A DNA stretch of 64,000 bases from Meconema thalassinum (Eukaryota > Arthropoda > Insecta > Orthoptera > Tettigoniidae): positions 50,894,765 to 50,958,764 of the forward strand of contig OX336393.1 of assembly GCA_946902985.2 (NCBI GenBank). Direction: 5' to 3'. The notes beneath the pieces are model-generated. The model worked only from the letters and a program-made list of their open reading frames with translations. It did no database searches and had not been told where the DNA came from. The translations under genes were made by a program, and so were the position numbers. Of this stretch, positions 11,561 to 23,627 are shown in pieces; the stretch's first letter is position 1; each line of letters begins with the position of its first letter.

Positions 11561-12481
11561 ACTAGTTGAATAATTGGCGTTTCTTCATAATAGTTACATT
11601 TCAATAAAGCCATGGTGGTTACACTGAATTTATCGCTCTAGTTGCAATTTCACAGAATTTACACTGGTAGCGGTTAGCAAGATAGAATGCCCATGTGGTT
11701 TTTCCGCTCACAGAAGCTAACTTATGGCTTGTGCCAAAGTACACACTCAGAACTGATAGATTAAGTTCACTCGTGGATCGTTCATTACTTGTTTAACACT
11801 GATGATGATAATCTCGCTGCACATGTAAGAAAAAAAACGTGGCTTAGCAGCGTGCTTTGTGCCTATGTTAAATTGTTAGTGAAGGATCACAAATATTCCG
11901 AATTGGCGATTACTGATTATCATAAACACACTCGGCAGTCATACTGCACATAATCACGTATGTTTTTCACCAGATTAAATAGAATCACACAGATACTCCT
12001 CGATTTATCGAGCACGTTTCGACGTCAAGGCAGGACCATGCCTGTCAAAAATAGTACGTCACGCTGCAATCATGCTTGCGATAAGAGTCGCCTCATCAAG
12101 ATGCCGGATGGACTCTCTAGTGACTAGTCAAGTGTGTGACTGTAAAAATATCTGCGGCATTCAATAGGGATTCTTTATATTCATGCCTCCTATTTATCAT
12201 AAATCATATTTCTCTTCTGAGCATCCAAAATATTTACAACAGTGGTTAATAATCTTGGGGTTCACAAAATATTTACAACATTGGCGCGGCAACTCATATT
12301 AGTCAAACGAGCGCCTTCTTGGCCTGCTCCATGGATAATGAATTCTTCATGAGCCAAAGAGGTCACATGACAAATGTGACATCGGGTTCAGTACTGTATA
12401 TTTATATTTGAATCGCAGCCAAAAGCCATAGCAGGGCATTTCAATTGAACGCCCGTAGGCTCCCCAACAAATTCAAATTCA
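11561..12481. other. No recognisable gene
   Basis: Sequence flanking the LINE on its 5' side. Nothing recognised on either strand. Confidence 0.45.
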
Positions 12482-13268
12482 AGTAGTTGCAAATTTGGCT
12501 ACCAGACGCAACTGTCACTGACACCTAGCGGCGAACGTTAGAACTTGATAGGGCGTTTCTAAGCAAATAACCTACACATTTTGTCTACACACTACCAATT
12601 GTAGTGGTAGGTTCTTTTACATACCATAAATGTATTTTAAAAGAGAAAGAAAGTAGGAGTCTTCTGTTACTTAGGAAGCAAAATAACCAGTGATGGACGA
12701 AGCAAAATAGGATATAAAAAGTAGGTTAGCACAGGCAACGAAAGCATTTCTACAGAGAAGGAATCTGTTGACATCGAATATAGATGTAGGTATTAGGAAG
12801 GCATTTTTAAGGCCTTTGTCTAGAGTGTGGCGCTCTATGGAAGTGAAACTTGGACTGTTGGAGCAGCTGAAAAGAGGAGAATTGATGCGTTTGAAATGTG
12901 GTGTTACAGGAGAATGATGAAGATCTGATGAGTAGATAGGATTACGAATGAAGAGGTATTCAGACGATTGGGAGAGGATAGATGTTTCTGGCGACTGCTA
13001 ATGAAGAGAAGAGGTAGGTTGGTAGGACACATGCTAAGACACCCAGGAATAGCAAAGTTAGTTATAAAAAGAAGGGTTGAGGATAAGAACTGTAGGGGTA
13101 GGCTAAGGTTAGAATATGTTAAACAGATGGTCTCGGATGTGAGGTGTGGTTGCTATGTAGAGATGAAATAATTAGCTCAGAACAGGAAAACATGGATAGC
13201 TGCATCAAACCAGTCGAAAGACTGAAGACTCAAACAAATCTACAGTATGACATGGGCCCGCCGACTTG
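12482..13268 (-). mobile_element. SINE-A fragment, split by a LINE fragment
   Basis: 12482-12647 matches the SINE-A body in reverse (AAGTAGTTGCAAATTTGGC..., CCATAAATGTA) and 13246-13268 resumes with TGACATGGGCCCGCCG, exactly the sequence that follows CATAAATGTA in the copy at 4315-4340. The 0.6 kb between them is LINE. The tRNA-like head is missing. Confidence 0.75.
12648..13243 (+). pseudogene. LINE 3'-end fragment (RTE-like), decayed
   Basis: Sense-strand relative of the C-terminal 190 or so codons of the LINE at 8597-11503. It has equivalents of YLGSRITSDGRS, the FVWSVALYGSETWT region, the RRMMKIRW and FWRLLMKRR segments and the terminal SKD..., ending in GAAGACTCAAACAA. In-frame stops and short indels break it (for example TGATGAGTAG around 12925-12935). 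5'-truncated, as dead LINE copies usually are, and inserted in a SINE-A. Confidence 0.85.
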
Positions 13269-13677
13269 TATTGGTGTACGTCGAAACTGCTGAGCGAAGC
13301 GCACGAAACTTCGTATCTAAGTAAAAGGCTCCAATATAAAAATTAGGTACAAACTACTTTAACATCGGAACTTGCCCTCAACTGACCAGGCCAACATATT
13401 ACGACTGAAAATTCCAAACACGAATGTTTCATTTCTTCAACTACATGAAACCATAAGAGACTATGTCTACAACTTCTATGTCTTATCTTTTTTCTTTCTA
13501 ACATATATAGAAAATGTTTTTCCACTGATTAAACATCCAGTTAACCTATTTAATTTTGGCGCAGACGAAAATGACTACCACGTGCACCTTTTCACCGGGA
13601 TCCGCACACGGCATTAGAAATAATTTACCAACAAAAAGAATACTGTATATTATAAAGCGAGATCAGTATTGAATAGC
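13269..13677. other. No recognisable gene
   Basis: Interval between the split SINE and family H copy 2. A small open frame at 13372-13617 has no recognised domain. Confidence 0.4.
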
Positions 13678-14866
13678 CAACAGTAGTTCCGTGAAGAACT
13701 ATACAGCCTATTTTCATATATCCTACTCATGTTAATTGCCTCTATCAACATACAAAATTTCAGTTTGAAGGTTGTGATAGATTCGTAGATATTGAGAACC
13801 GTCTAAATATTTCAGATGGTCGCCAGGTTGGATTTCTATTTTTGTACTATTACATTAAGATTATTGTGTACGTGTGGTATTCAAATTTCAATCGCATGAT
13901 TAGAACACAACAAGTAAAAACGAGATTTTAAAATTTCGCACAGCTGCCATCTTGTGATTATGCAAACAATAGAAAATAAATTATATGCTAATGGATTAAC
14001 ATTTGTATAAGCATTTAACGTGAAACGTTTCACTATACTCGGATAGTTAATTCACGAGAAACGTCCATTTAAATATTTATACTTCGCGTCGCCGCCATGT
14101 TGGATTTGTGCTCACCAGGTTACTGAAAGTCCTATAGGTGAACTTATGTTCATAGCCTCTATGAACATTTAAAAAAATCAGTTTGATTGCTGTAAAAGAT
14201 TCATAGATATTGAGAACCGTTTAAATATTTCGGATGCTCGCCATTTTGGATTGTTATATGTATAGAGTTATGTACCGTTTAAGGACAATTATTGCCTAGG
14301 TTCATTATTCAAACTTTCACTTCGATCGCATGATTACGACACAAGAAATAAAAACTTAATTTTAAAATTTCGCACAGCCGCCATTTTGAGGTTATGTAAA
14401 CAATTGAAGTAAATTAGATTCCAGTACATTACAATATGTATAAACATTTGTTGTACCAAGTTTCATTACGTTTGGATAGTTAAATCGCGAGAAAAGTCTA
14501 TTTGAAAGTCTCAAATTCGCTTGGCCACCATGCTGGTTTTGTAGCCACCAGGTTTTTGAAAGTCTCATAGGTGAACTTCTAGTAGTGCCCTTTATCACCG
14601 TACACAATTTCAGGGCGACATAGGTAATAGTTTCGGAGATACTGAATGCTGGTGAAATATTTCGCACAGCCGCCAAGTTGGATTGGTGAGACACAATAAA
14701 ATTTGAAGGGCACGGTCGGGGTCGGCCAAAATAGTACTATGACCTTACCGAGTTTCACTGTAATCGCTCCAGCCTTTTAGAAGTTATTAGGGGACACACA
14801 CACACACACACAAAAGGTGATCTCATAAGCCTATTTTTTTTTCATAAAATGAAAATAGGCTAAAAA
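13678..14866 (+). mobile_element. Family H copy 2
   Basis: Best-preserved copy: AGTTCCGTGAAGAACTATACAG and AGCCTATTTTCAT at the 5' end, a short pure CA run near 14793-14812, and the 3' hairpin CCTATTTTTTTTTCAT/ATGAAAATAGG ending TAAAA. Non-coding. About 0.3 kb shorter than copy 1 because fewer internal blocks are present. Confidence 0.75.
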
Positions 14867-15240
14867 TTAATCAGTGATATAGATTATGGTCTATATTTAA
14901 AGCCCCACGCGGAAAAACAAAACTTTATCTGCATCTGCACGACTTTTTTTCTGTATTCCCACGTTTGTTATCCCAATCTACGGGCATTTCAATACTATTT
15001 TAAACTAGATAAAGCAACATATTTAGTCATTCCCTTAGGCTTTGTATGTCAATTGCTACTGTATGAATGTTTAAAATGAATGTTACACAGCCAGAATTGC
15101 AACCCTTTCCTGTTCGGAGTGTTAGTTATGCTTAATGCCATCGTTTGAATGAGATTAACTTAAATCATCATCTTACATTTGTCATGAAAAAAATAATTCA
15201 AAAATATGATATGTCGTAATAAACATATGGGTCCTAGTTA
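14867..15240. other. No recognisable gene
   Basis: AT-rich interval between family H and a deleted mariner; nothing recognised. Confidence 0.4.
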
Positions 15241-15242
15241 TA

Positions 15243-16076
15243 TAAGGTGCGTTCAAAAAGTAACGAGCCGGAGGCTGTAATGCGCAAACCGGTGACGACA
15301 TCGGCTAATCTTGGCGTGTGTAACGAGGTGTGGTTCCGACCAGAGCGTGGAAGGTCACAGCCTGTCACTAGGGGGCACGCGTGCACGTCACTTGACGATA
15401 CAAAGCGAGCAGCAGCATGCATCAATCGTCCAACGCTGCCAGTCGCATTGCAAACAGTGACATGGAGACGTCAAACGAAGAGCAAAGAGGTGTTGTTCGG
15501 TTTCTGACAGCGGAAGGAGTAGGGGGAACTGACATTCTTCACCGAATGTCACAAGTGTACGGCGAACACTGCATGTGCCTTGCAAGGGTCAAGGCGTGGC
15601 ACAAGCGCTTCAGGGAAGGACGGGTGTCGTTAACCGATGATGCCCGGTTTGGGGCACCCCCCACTGCATTACCGATGACAACGTCCAGCTGGTTGATGCA
15701 CTCATTACCCAGGACCGCCGAGTGACAATGAACGCCATAGCCGCCGTGGTCGGATTGAGCGTCGGAAGTGTGCACACCATCATGAAGGAACGACTGCACT
15801 TGCGGAAAGTGAGTGCCCAATGGGTGCCCCACAGTCTTCAACCACACCAGGAAGCATGTCGAATGGCCCACTGTCGTGGTCTTGGTTGGACGATTGATGC
15901 ATGCTGCTGCTCGCTTTGTATCGTCACGTGACGTGCACGCGTGCCCTCTAGCGACGGGCTGTGATCTTCCACGCTCTGGTCGGAACCACACCTCGTTACA
16001 CACGTCACAATTAGCAGATGTCGTCACCGGTTTGCCAATTCCAGCCTCCGGCTCGTTACTTTTTGAACGCACCTTA
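15243..16076 (+). mobile_element. Deleted mariner with 190-bp inverted ends
   Basis: Starts TAAGGTGCGTTCAAAAAG and ends with the inverse, flanked by TA on each side, the usual mariner target duplication. The inverted match is far longer than a mariner terminus: 15243-15432 and 15888-16076 pair over about 190 bp and include the leader and first codons of the transposase. In the related copy at 49536-50334 only the outer ~28 bp are shared between the ends. The 3' half of the gene has therefore been lost and replaced by an inverted copy of the 5' end. Confidence 0.88.
15462..15890 (+). pseudogene. Mariner (SETMAR-type) transposase, N-terminal half only
   Basis: From the ATG at 15462 the frame encodes the paired helix-turn-helix DNA-binding half: EEQRGVVRFL, WHKRFREGR, DDARFGAPP. 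A frameshift near 15650 moves the reading frame, after which DDNVQLVDAL, RRVTMNAIA and RKVSAQWVPH follow. The whole DD34D catalytic half is absent, so no transposition activity is possible. It could at most bind the element's own ends; that is speculation. Confidence 0.85.
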
Positions 16077-16672
16077 TAATATTAAGCCTAAACAAGTTCG
16101 GATTGCATTCTAAAAACTATACGTAAATTTATTCCAAACATTATACTCAGCTTATCCGCCTTGCAAACTATATCCGCACGGGGAAAATGTTTGCGGATAT
16201 ATCCGCATCTGCGCAGGGCTTCATTTATATTAATGTTTATTATAGAACGCCACACAGGAAGAAATAACCAACAATTTGTACAACAGAACTGTTGTGAACG
16301 TGACACATTTTTGGGCACATGTCAATGTACTGATTGTAAGAGCCAATGCTTCCAGGTTTGTCTTCAGAAACGTCGGTACAAGTCCTGTTGCTCAGAAGAC
16401 AAGTGGTACTTTTATCATGCCACATCTTATTTATTTCTTCTCACCACTTACTGCATTTCCTGATATTTTTGCTGTCCACGTGTTGCATGTTGTGTGTGTA
16501 AAGCACAGTAATGTCGATCAAATGGGTGTGAATTTAAATAAAGATTGATGTCAGGTCTGTTACCTGGAATGGTTTTATCTGAGATCACAGATCGGTCCCA
16601 ATATATTTTGTAGGTATCAATTTGAAGAGCAGTCTTTGTTGTATTGTGCAGTATAATTTAATCTACTGCTTG
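16077..16672. other. No recognisable gene
   Basis: Contains open frames (for example 16161-16463) but none with a domain I know. The sequence GCGGATATATCCGC at 16193-16206 is a short palindrome of unknown meaning. Confidence 0.4.
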
Positions 16673-17225
16673 CCATGGTGGGCAAGTGGTTATAGTTGCC
16701 TCTCACCAAGGCGGACCGGGTTCGATTCCCGGTCAATGCATGTGAGATTTTCGAAGTGAAATGCCATGTCCTGTGGTTCGGATTCCGCGTAAAAAGGTGG
16801 TCCCGTGGCTCATGATCGCGAGATTAACGGTCACGTTAAACTACAAGCTTCCTTCCAGCTTCGGTTATAGTGTCGGACTACCAACCCCAAGATTGCAGGT
16901 TCGCTCCTGGCCATGGTAAGTGATTTTTGAAAGGCGACAAAAATCACGACACTCATGTCATACGTTGTTGGCATGTTAAAGAACCCATTTGTATTCAGTA
17001 GGCCGTGTTCAATGGCAAAATTAATCTCGGGATTTTCCGCCTACACAAAGTTCCTCCATTCTCTACTTGAAAGCGCTGTAGTGTCAAGGAGTTTAGATTT
17101 CTAACCTCCTTGACTTTCATAGCGTTCAAAGGAACGACGAAATTCGACATTCAAGCTACCCTCTAGGTGTCAATTAACAAAGCTTGCACCCGGCACCCGA
17201 GGCCATACGATTATTATTATTATTT
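16673..17225 (+). mobile_element. SINE-D, two tRNA-like units
   Basis: A first tRNA-like segment (TGGTGGGCAAGTGGTTATAG then GGGTTCGATTCCCGG near 16710-16730) is followed by a second (TTCGGTTATAGTGTCGGACTACC then GCAGGTTCGCTCCTGG near 16855-16912). A ~300-bp unrelated body ends in (ATT)n at 17211-17224. Box A- and box B-like sequences in series and a simple-repeat tail fit a dimeric tRNA-derived SINE. Single copy in this window, so the boundaries are less certain. Confidence 0.65.
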
Positions 17226-17295
17226 AATCTACTGGTATTAATTGATAGCGGCTTCGGTGGCGTAGTTGTTAGCATGCTGAACCGCCGTGCCCAAG

Positions 17296-18540
17296 TGTAA
17301 CATTTTTAATGAGTTAACTAAACGTGGTGATGACTATTGTGGTTCAATAAAACAAACATGATATGAATAAATAATATACACTGTGGTGTGACCTTACCTG
17401 TGATAGTGTAATATAATAAGTTGTTGAGCGCCAGATTCCTATTTAAGATAGTGAATCGAAATTTATTGATTTAACCTCGGCTATCAGCAGTAGAGTCGAG
17501 AACCACTTACCCGGGCCGTAGTGAGACAAAGTCATCTAACCAATCCGTATTTAATCAAGGAGTATGATTGCCTTAAAGTACCAACTACAATGAAAGAAAT
17601 AGGCATTACGTTAAAGGAAATGAATTTATTTACTCAAGAACAAAATACTAATAAAACAGAATAGTGATAGTCACACAATTGAATTTAAAATTACTCAATG
17701 CGGCAATTAATTATTTAAAAGAAAATGAATATTAAAATGAATTGAAAGTTAAATGAAGTTAAATTATAATAGAGACGATAGTTTTATTGAATTGTTGGCT
17801 CACCCAGTCGAAGATTCGTCATATTTAAGAAATGATCGGTGATCTCGATGTTACGTCGCTTATGTTTAAAAAAATGATGTGATACCTCAATTACTATGAA
17901 ATATCCTCATTAAGTACGTTGCCATCTGTAGAAAGACTCTTGATCAGGGATATAACCCATTATGTATTGATATAGATGTCGGCAAGACATCGTTCAGTGT
18001 CGACTCTCGGTGCTCAGTCCATTAGGACCCAGAAAGCAAGGTTACAACTTCCTTCCTTCCTTAAGAGCTGTAGATCAATGCCATTCTTGTCCGATGTTGC
18101 AGGTACAAATACTAATGACTTCCTTGTCACGTGGTGTCACAGCTTCCCTCTCTATTAGCCTTCTCCATTCTTGACTCATAACTTGCAATATATATTGACG
18201 CGTATATACCGTAGAAAATGGCGTGTTGGTTACACCATAGTGGGTTTCTTAACATCTCAGGAAAATGACGCAGTTTGCCGTGGTGAAATTCTTACTACGT
18301 CGTTCAGTTTGTGACGCACAGGGTTAGTCCATATCGCCAGTCTTGTTGCAATATATAATACTTCGTCTCTTTACAAGTAATTGTTAATAAAAATCTAATT
18401 GAATATAATAATCAAAACCGCTTACAATTATCTGATATAAAAATCATCTCATGGATGTACTAGTTAATAATAATAATAAATATGATAATTATAAATTAAT
18501 AACCCTATAAATATAACCGCTATGGGATCGAATCGTTACA
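17296..18540 (-). repeat. LTR (3' LTR in element orientation)
   Basis: 1,245 bp, TGTAAC...GTTACA, same length as and apparently identical to 23628-24872. Confidence 0.93.
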
Positions 18541-18550
18541 ATCGCCCCTG
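18541..18550 (-). promoter_or_regulatory. Polypurine tract of the LTR element
   Basis: On the minus strand AGGGGCGAT directly precedes the 3' LTR (TGTAACGATT). This is the position and composition expected for plus-strand DNA priming. Confidence 0.65.
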
Positions 18551-20754
18551 ATATAAATAATTTAAAATAAAATGTAACATTATTTATATCACTACACATC
18601 CTACACAAATGAATACAAATTTAAATATTAATACCCCCATAACGACAACATACAAATAATACCCTTCAACAATACATAAAAATATACAAGAACATACTCT
18701 TTTCACTTTACATATTTGTACTATCATTTCTCATTCTTCCAAATGTTCATAATGTTCATTCTTCTTTATATATGTTGTAAAAAAAATATACATAAATGTA
18801 TTCTTCACAAAAAAATCATATTTTAACTTTCATTCATCTCATTCTTCCAAATGTTCATAATGTTCATTTTTTTTTTATATGCTGTAAAAAAAATACATAT
18901 AAAATGCCCTTCACTTTTATTTTTGACATATATGTCAACGCTGCACTCGTTTATATTTCGGTGATCGTATGCATGACATACAATTTTGGCTTCATCTCTT
19001 TTGAACGTAGTTTTTGTATATCAGTCTGGCGTAGAAGTACATTGTTGTAATACCAGCTGATTAACCCATAATAACTATTACAGCACACGATAATAGGATG
19101 CAAACAATACAATATTCCTTTCGTCTTTATAAAGGGATTACTCAAATGCAGTAAAATTTCAATAATTGAAGAAAAAAAATAACTTAGCAAAATACCTAAG
19201 GCAATTCCTATTTCAGTGCATATGTCATACATGTAAATATTTCCCCAAATACATAATGACATCGAAATACCTCAAAGCAGTTATTAAACAGTTCATTTAA
19301 ATATCCAAGTTACTACTCACCTGCCTTCGTGGCTTAATTCTTTCTTAGGCCACGGCCGCCTCCTTCCAAATTAATACTTCCTAAGTCTCCACGACTTCTT
19401 AACTTCTCCTAAAACCATAATTCCTCTTTACTACTTCTCGAAAACAATAACTTGGATTTTCAAAATCACCAATAAACATAAAATCTGACTTCTCGTTCAC
19501 TTTATAAAATTTAACTTAGCGTCAAGATATAACTTTACCGTAACGTCATTCCTTACTTACCATAACAAAATGATTAAGACTTGGACAAAATACTACTCAA
19601 TACCTGAATTACGTATATCACTAAACTATTTCACAAAAACACATGACAAACTCCTCGGAATAAATATTTCGTTCCACAAAATATTAATGCTCTTTTACTT
19701 TGAACTTAGTCTATTCATGATTTGACTTTTTGCTGAATGCCTAAAAACCCCCCTTAGTTTTCTCTCAAAACTCTTAATTAAGTACCGTGTCCTCCAAACA
19801 CCACTTCCTACTTGTTCTGACCGCCTGGACTATAGCTCACTCTTGCTATACCAGAATCTCTCAAAACTCATCGTGACATCACACGTCACATACAAAAAAT
19901 CTCCCCTATTCGTGGTATAATCCCACTTCTTCTTACTGTTACAGGTCACCTCTTACTGACCAATAACACATTAAATTTCAGCTAAAAAATTTTACATGCT
20001 TCGACTAATTCCTTGGAATAATAACATCACCCTTTGCTTTCCTAACTATTGTCTTCCTCAAATAATGACAGTGTTCCAGTTGATAGTTAATAACACCGAC
20101 ACTCCTAATTCGCAAATATTCTCCCATAATCACTTCATAAAGCAAGTTCTGAGTTCTAACACAGTTCAGATACTTTCTTCTCTATCAAATTAAATGCGTA
20201 AATTACACCTGCCTTTAATTGAAACTTCATTATTATCCTTTAGGTATCTACTTATCTTACCAACTTATTCTTCCTTCAAAATATTAACTTATCTTTACTA
20301 ACTCCGTATGACATAAATAAAACTTTATTTCTTGTCTACCAAAAAAAATGATTTATTTTTTTAAAATCCTCAAAACATCGAATTATAACAAATTCCTTTC
20401 ACTTCTAGAAAATATTATGCCAACCATATAATTATTACTATTATCTTTACTTTAACCTGTGTGTAGGACAACAATCTACCACATCATTAATTCGTTATTA
20501 ATCATCAGTAACTTTTTACTACAAAGTGGTTTAGCTCAATAACAAGCCTTGTAATATCTTTAAAACGTGCGTAACTGTAACAAAAACTTGGACAATCTTA
20601 CCTTTTTAATCTCTTATTACCTTGTGTGCATACATCCATATATACTTAAAAAAACTCCCTTATTAACTTCACGTAGTCCCGTAGATACCATAAAAAATCT
20701 CATTGCTCAACGGAATATACCTTGCTGACCTACTTCATCCTCCAAAACCTTCTT

Positions 20755-20905
20755 AAAACTTCATTTGGCATCTTACCAAAACTTCCTCCATTATAACTCC
20801 ATTTGGCATCTTACCAAAAACTTCCTCAAAAAACAACTTCATTTGGTATCTTACCAAAACTTCCTCCTTAAAAAACTTCATTTGGCATCTTACCAAAACT
20901 TTAAA
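20755..20905. repeat. Short tandem repeat inside the LTR element
   Basis: Four to five imperfect units built on ACTTCATTTGGCATCTTACC followed by AAAACTTCCTCC, with spacing of roughly 35-40 bp. Confidence 0.8.
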
Positions 20906-21610
20906 ACCACATTGCTCAACGGCATTACCTTCGTTGGCCTACTTCTTCAAACTCACGTCCATTTACGTGAAAATACACACATACACACACACATATCTGT
21001 CACCAAGTACCAGATGTCCTAATTAGTTACTACTTCCTCATTTCAACCCGATGTTGGTTAATTCATACAACGCATTACCATTAACAATTCTAAACCACTT
21101 ATAAATTTCTCAAAATATATCCACTGATAACCTCGTTGTCCTCAACTGAAACTTCTTTATTAAATCAATACTTAATTCTTCAACTCACTAGTTTTATTAC
21201 CACTGTATCATCTTATCTTCACTCACTTTTGAATTAAATCTTCATTACCATTATATTCATAATTATGGCTGCCATAATAATTATTACTTTCTTTCGATTA
21301 CTTACCTTTTTAATAACCTTCCTACTTTTTAAATTTAATTCTCACTTCATCCAACTTACCTGCAGTTTAAGGACCCACATTCAACTTACCTGAATTGCTC
21401 AATAGCACGACAATCTTTGTCTTCCAAATTAAATGATTTTAGTCAATCTAAATCAATAAGCGTAGGCACTACGCGCCCCTTACCATCCTAACTTCACGAC
21501 TGAATTAAAATTACACACAGCAGGTTTCTTATCTACCTCTTTTAAGTCATATTAAACTTCATTACTTAATATTTAAGTCATACGGAAGAGTAACTATCGG
21601 TAATATAAAT

Positions 21611-23482
21611 TTACATCACTACTTTCTCTGGCATTTCACCGTTCTTACCATCTTCATCTTCAATTCTATCTCTTTCTAGGGTTCCATTTTCCTCTTTTCT
21701 TATAACATTACTTTCTACCTCTTTCGGACTACACTCATCAACAGTAACATTATACTTCGGCTTTCCTCCTATCATTTCCCCAAGTCTGGCTAATTCATTA
21801 CGCCACTGCACATCATATGCTTTCTTTCTCTCTTTCATTCTGATTTCTTTTTCCACTAACAACTTAATTCTCTTCTCTTTCATTTTACTTCTAAAATATC
21901 TACCTACATGTCTTCCCTTCACTTCTCCACTACTAATATTTAATTTTCTCTTTAGCCGTTGCCCATTGCTTCTCCTCTTATCTATCTCTCTCCTCCTCTT
22001 AACCTGTTTACTAATTATGTTCTTCTGACTATGACTTAACGCACGCTTCTCTGCCACTAATAATTTCATATTAACTTCCTCTATCACAGGACTAAATTCT
22101 TCCCTAGTTTGCCTATCTAATTTATCTATGATTGTCTGCATCTTAATCTCTTGGGTGCTTAGTACTTTCTTTATCTTACCTACTTCTATCCCTATCTTTT
22201 CTCTCATCTTCTTCACTTCTTTTTCGCTACATTCTATAGTCTCTTCTACAGCTATCCTGCGTTCATCTAAAATCTCCTTCAACTCTACTATGCTTTCTCC
22301 TACTATCTCCTCTGACGCTAATCTATTTTCACCTAAAATCTCGTCTGACTCTAATCTGATTTCACCTAAAATCTCCGCTATTTGCCGTTCCTCACCTAAG
22401 ATCTCCTCCGATTCCAATCTGCTTTCACCTACAATCTCCAATGACTCTAATCTACTTTCAATTACAGTCTCCACTAATTCCAATTTGCTTTCACCTAAAA
22501 TCTCGTCTGACTCTAATCTGATTTCACCTAAAATCTCCGCTAATTCCAATTTGCTTTCACCTAAAATCTCGTCTGACTCCATTCTACTTTCAATTATAGT
22601 CTCCTTACAGGCTGTCTTTACTGATTCTACTGCAGTTTCCCCTAAAGTCTCTACCACCTGCCTAGTTTCCACTTCTACCAATTTGCTAAAACTTTCACCT
22701 TGAGTTGCTATTTTCTCTTCAATCACAGTTACTATTCTTTCCTGAATCCTACTTTCTGCTGCTTCTAATTTCTTATCTACTGTCTTAATAATATCTTTAG
22801 CCTTCATCTCTACCTCCTCCTTAATTTCACCTCTGATTTCCTGTTTCACCCCCTGAATACTCTCCTGTAGCATATCATACTTCATACTTAATTCTTCATT
22901 GACTTTAACCACGCTGTCTAGTTTTACATTATTCTCTTCCAGCTTCTGATTTATTTTACTCATATCTTGATTTAGCCTACCCATCTCTTCTCTCATCTCC
23001 TTACTATTTTTATTCATATCTTTATCTAATTTCTCAAATTTATCATTGAATTCCTTCCTACTTTCTAAATTATCTTTCTTATTCTCTTCCATATTTTGAT
23101 TTAGCCTACCAATATCTTCTTTCATCTCCCTACTATTTTTATTCATACTCTCATCAAATTTCGCACTTAAATCTCTACTCATCTGCCTTATGAGCGCAGT
23201 TAATGGATCTTCAGGAATCTCTATAGACTTTTCTTTCTCTAGACTACCACTAGTCTCAGGATGTACCTCTATATTCGTCTCGATATTTTCCTCTGAATTA
23301 GTGTCAGGGTTAACCTCAGGATTATTTTCAGGATTACTCTCAGGATTATTCTCAAGATTTACCTCCGACATCTTGGTATTATTCTCTACGCTCTCAACAT
23401 CGCTACCGCTATCAACCTCCTTATAATTAACTTTCTTGACTGCATCCCTACTTCTCAACTGCCTCTGTTCCTCCTCCGACAT
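21611..23482 (-). CDS. Lone coiled-coil, Gag-position protein of the LTR element
   Basis: First ORF after the primer-binding site, hence in the gag position; about 623 codons from the ATG at 23480-23482. The frame is open 14 codons further upstream but only to a GTG. N-terminus: acidic, with a run of NNPE/NPE/NPD repeats at about residues 40-75. Middle: long Glu/Lys/Leu-rich stretches with heptad spacing and alternating NKNSKEM and GRLNQ blocks, then a tandem section near 300-420 built on ESKLEL, AEILGE and IRLESDEILGE. C-terminal third: strongly basic (KRRREIDKRR, RLKRK), then an acidic tail. No CCHC knuckle, protease or RT motif. Likely an elongated self-associating protein that might package RNA; that role is inference. 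I do not recognise a family. Confidence 0.8.
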   Translation of the reverse strand: MSEEEQRQLRSRDAVKKVNYKEVDSGSDVESVENNTKMSEVNLENNPESNPENNPEVNPDTNSEENIETNIEVHPETSGSLEKEKSIEIPEDPLTALIRQMSRDLSAKFDESMNKNSREMKEDIGRLNQNMEENKKDNLESRKEFNDKFEKLDKDMNKNSKEMREEMGRLNQDMSKINQKLEENNVKLDSVVKVNEELSMKYDMLQESIQGVKQEIRGEIKEEVEMKAKDIIKTVDKKLEAAESRIQERIVTVIEEKIATQGESFSKLVEVETRQVVETLGETAVESVKTACKETIIESRMESDEILGESKLELAEILGEIRLESDEILGESKLELVETVIESRLESLEIVGESRLESEEILGEERQIAEILGEIRLESDEILGENRLASEEIVGESIVELKEILDERRIAVEETIECSEKEVKKMREKIGIEVGKIKKVLSTQEIKMQTIIDKLDRQTREEFSPVIEEVNMKLLVAEKRALSHSQKNIISKQVKRRREIDKRRSNGQRLKRKLNISSGEVKGRHVGRYFRSKMKEKRIKLLVEKEIRMKERKKAYDVQWRNELARLGEMIGGKPKYNVTVDECSPKEVESNVIRKEENGTLERDRIEDEDGKNGEMPEKVVM

Positions 23483-23607
23483 CTTGAAGTACACCGTATA
23501 ACAATTGCCCGTCCAAAATTTCACTTCACTTCACTGTCCCCCAAAAGCACTGACAATTTGCACTGAAATTATACACTCCTCTGACTAAATACCGAATGGT
23601 TTTCGTG

Positions 23608-23626
23608 CCCTACTTTGTGGCGCCAA
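23608..23626 (-). promoter_or_regulatory. Primer-binding site of the LTR element
   Basis: Minus-strand TGGCGCCACAAAGTAGGGC, two bases inside the 5' LTR. TGG matches the complement of a tRNA CCA end. The tRNA identity cannot be settled here. Confidence 0.75.
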
Positions 23627-23627
23627 A

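Larger units (their letters stand above)
18541..21610 (-). other. Non-coding internal region of the LTR element
   Basis: About 3 kb of A+T-rich sequence between the coiled-coil ORF and the 3' LTR, where pol would normally lie. No enzyme motif is visible in any frame. It contains a short tandem array at 20755-20905 (TTCATTTGGCATCTTACC- AAAACTTCC units). Confidence 0.7.

Noticed and set aside
12005..12060. CGAAACGTGCTCG-type string on the minus strand
   Set aside because: Has a GAAAC-like piece but no CTGANGA, so it does not meet the hammerhead-like pattern.
17976..18158. 60-codon ORF present in both LTRs
   Set aside because: Identical only because the LTRs are identical; short, no domain, antisense to element orientation.
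20765..21022. 85-codon ORF with repeated NFL/LASYQ blocks
   Set aside because: It is the translated short tandem repeat of the LTR element, on the antisense strand.
22128..22703. 191-codon plus-strand ORF rich in Ser/Ile/Leu
   Set aside because: Antisense shadow of the repeat-bearing coiled-coil ORF; the repeats keep the opposite strand open.
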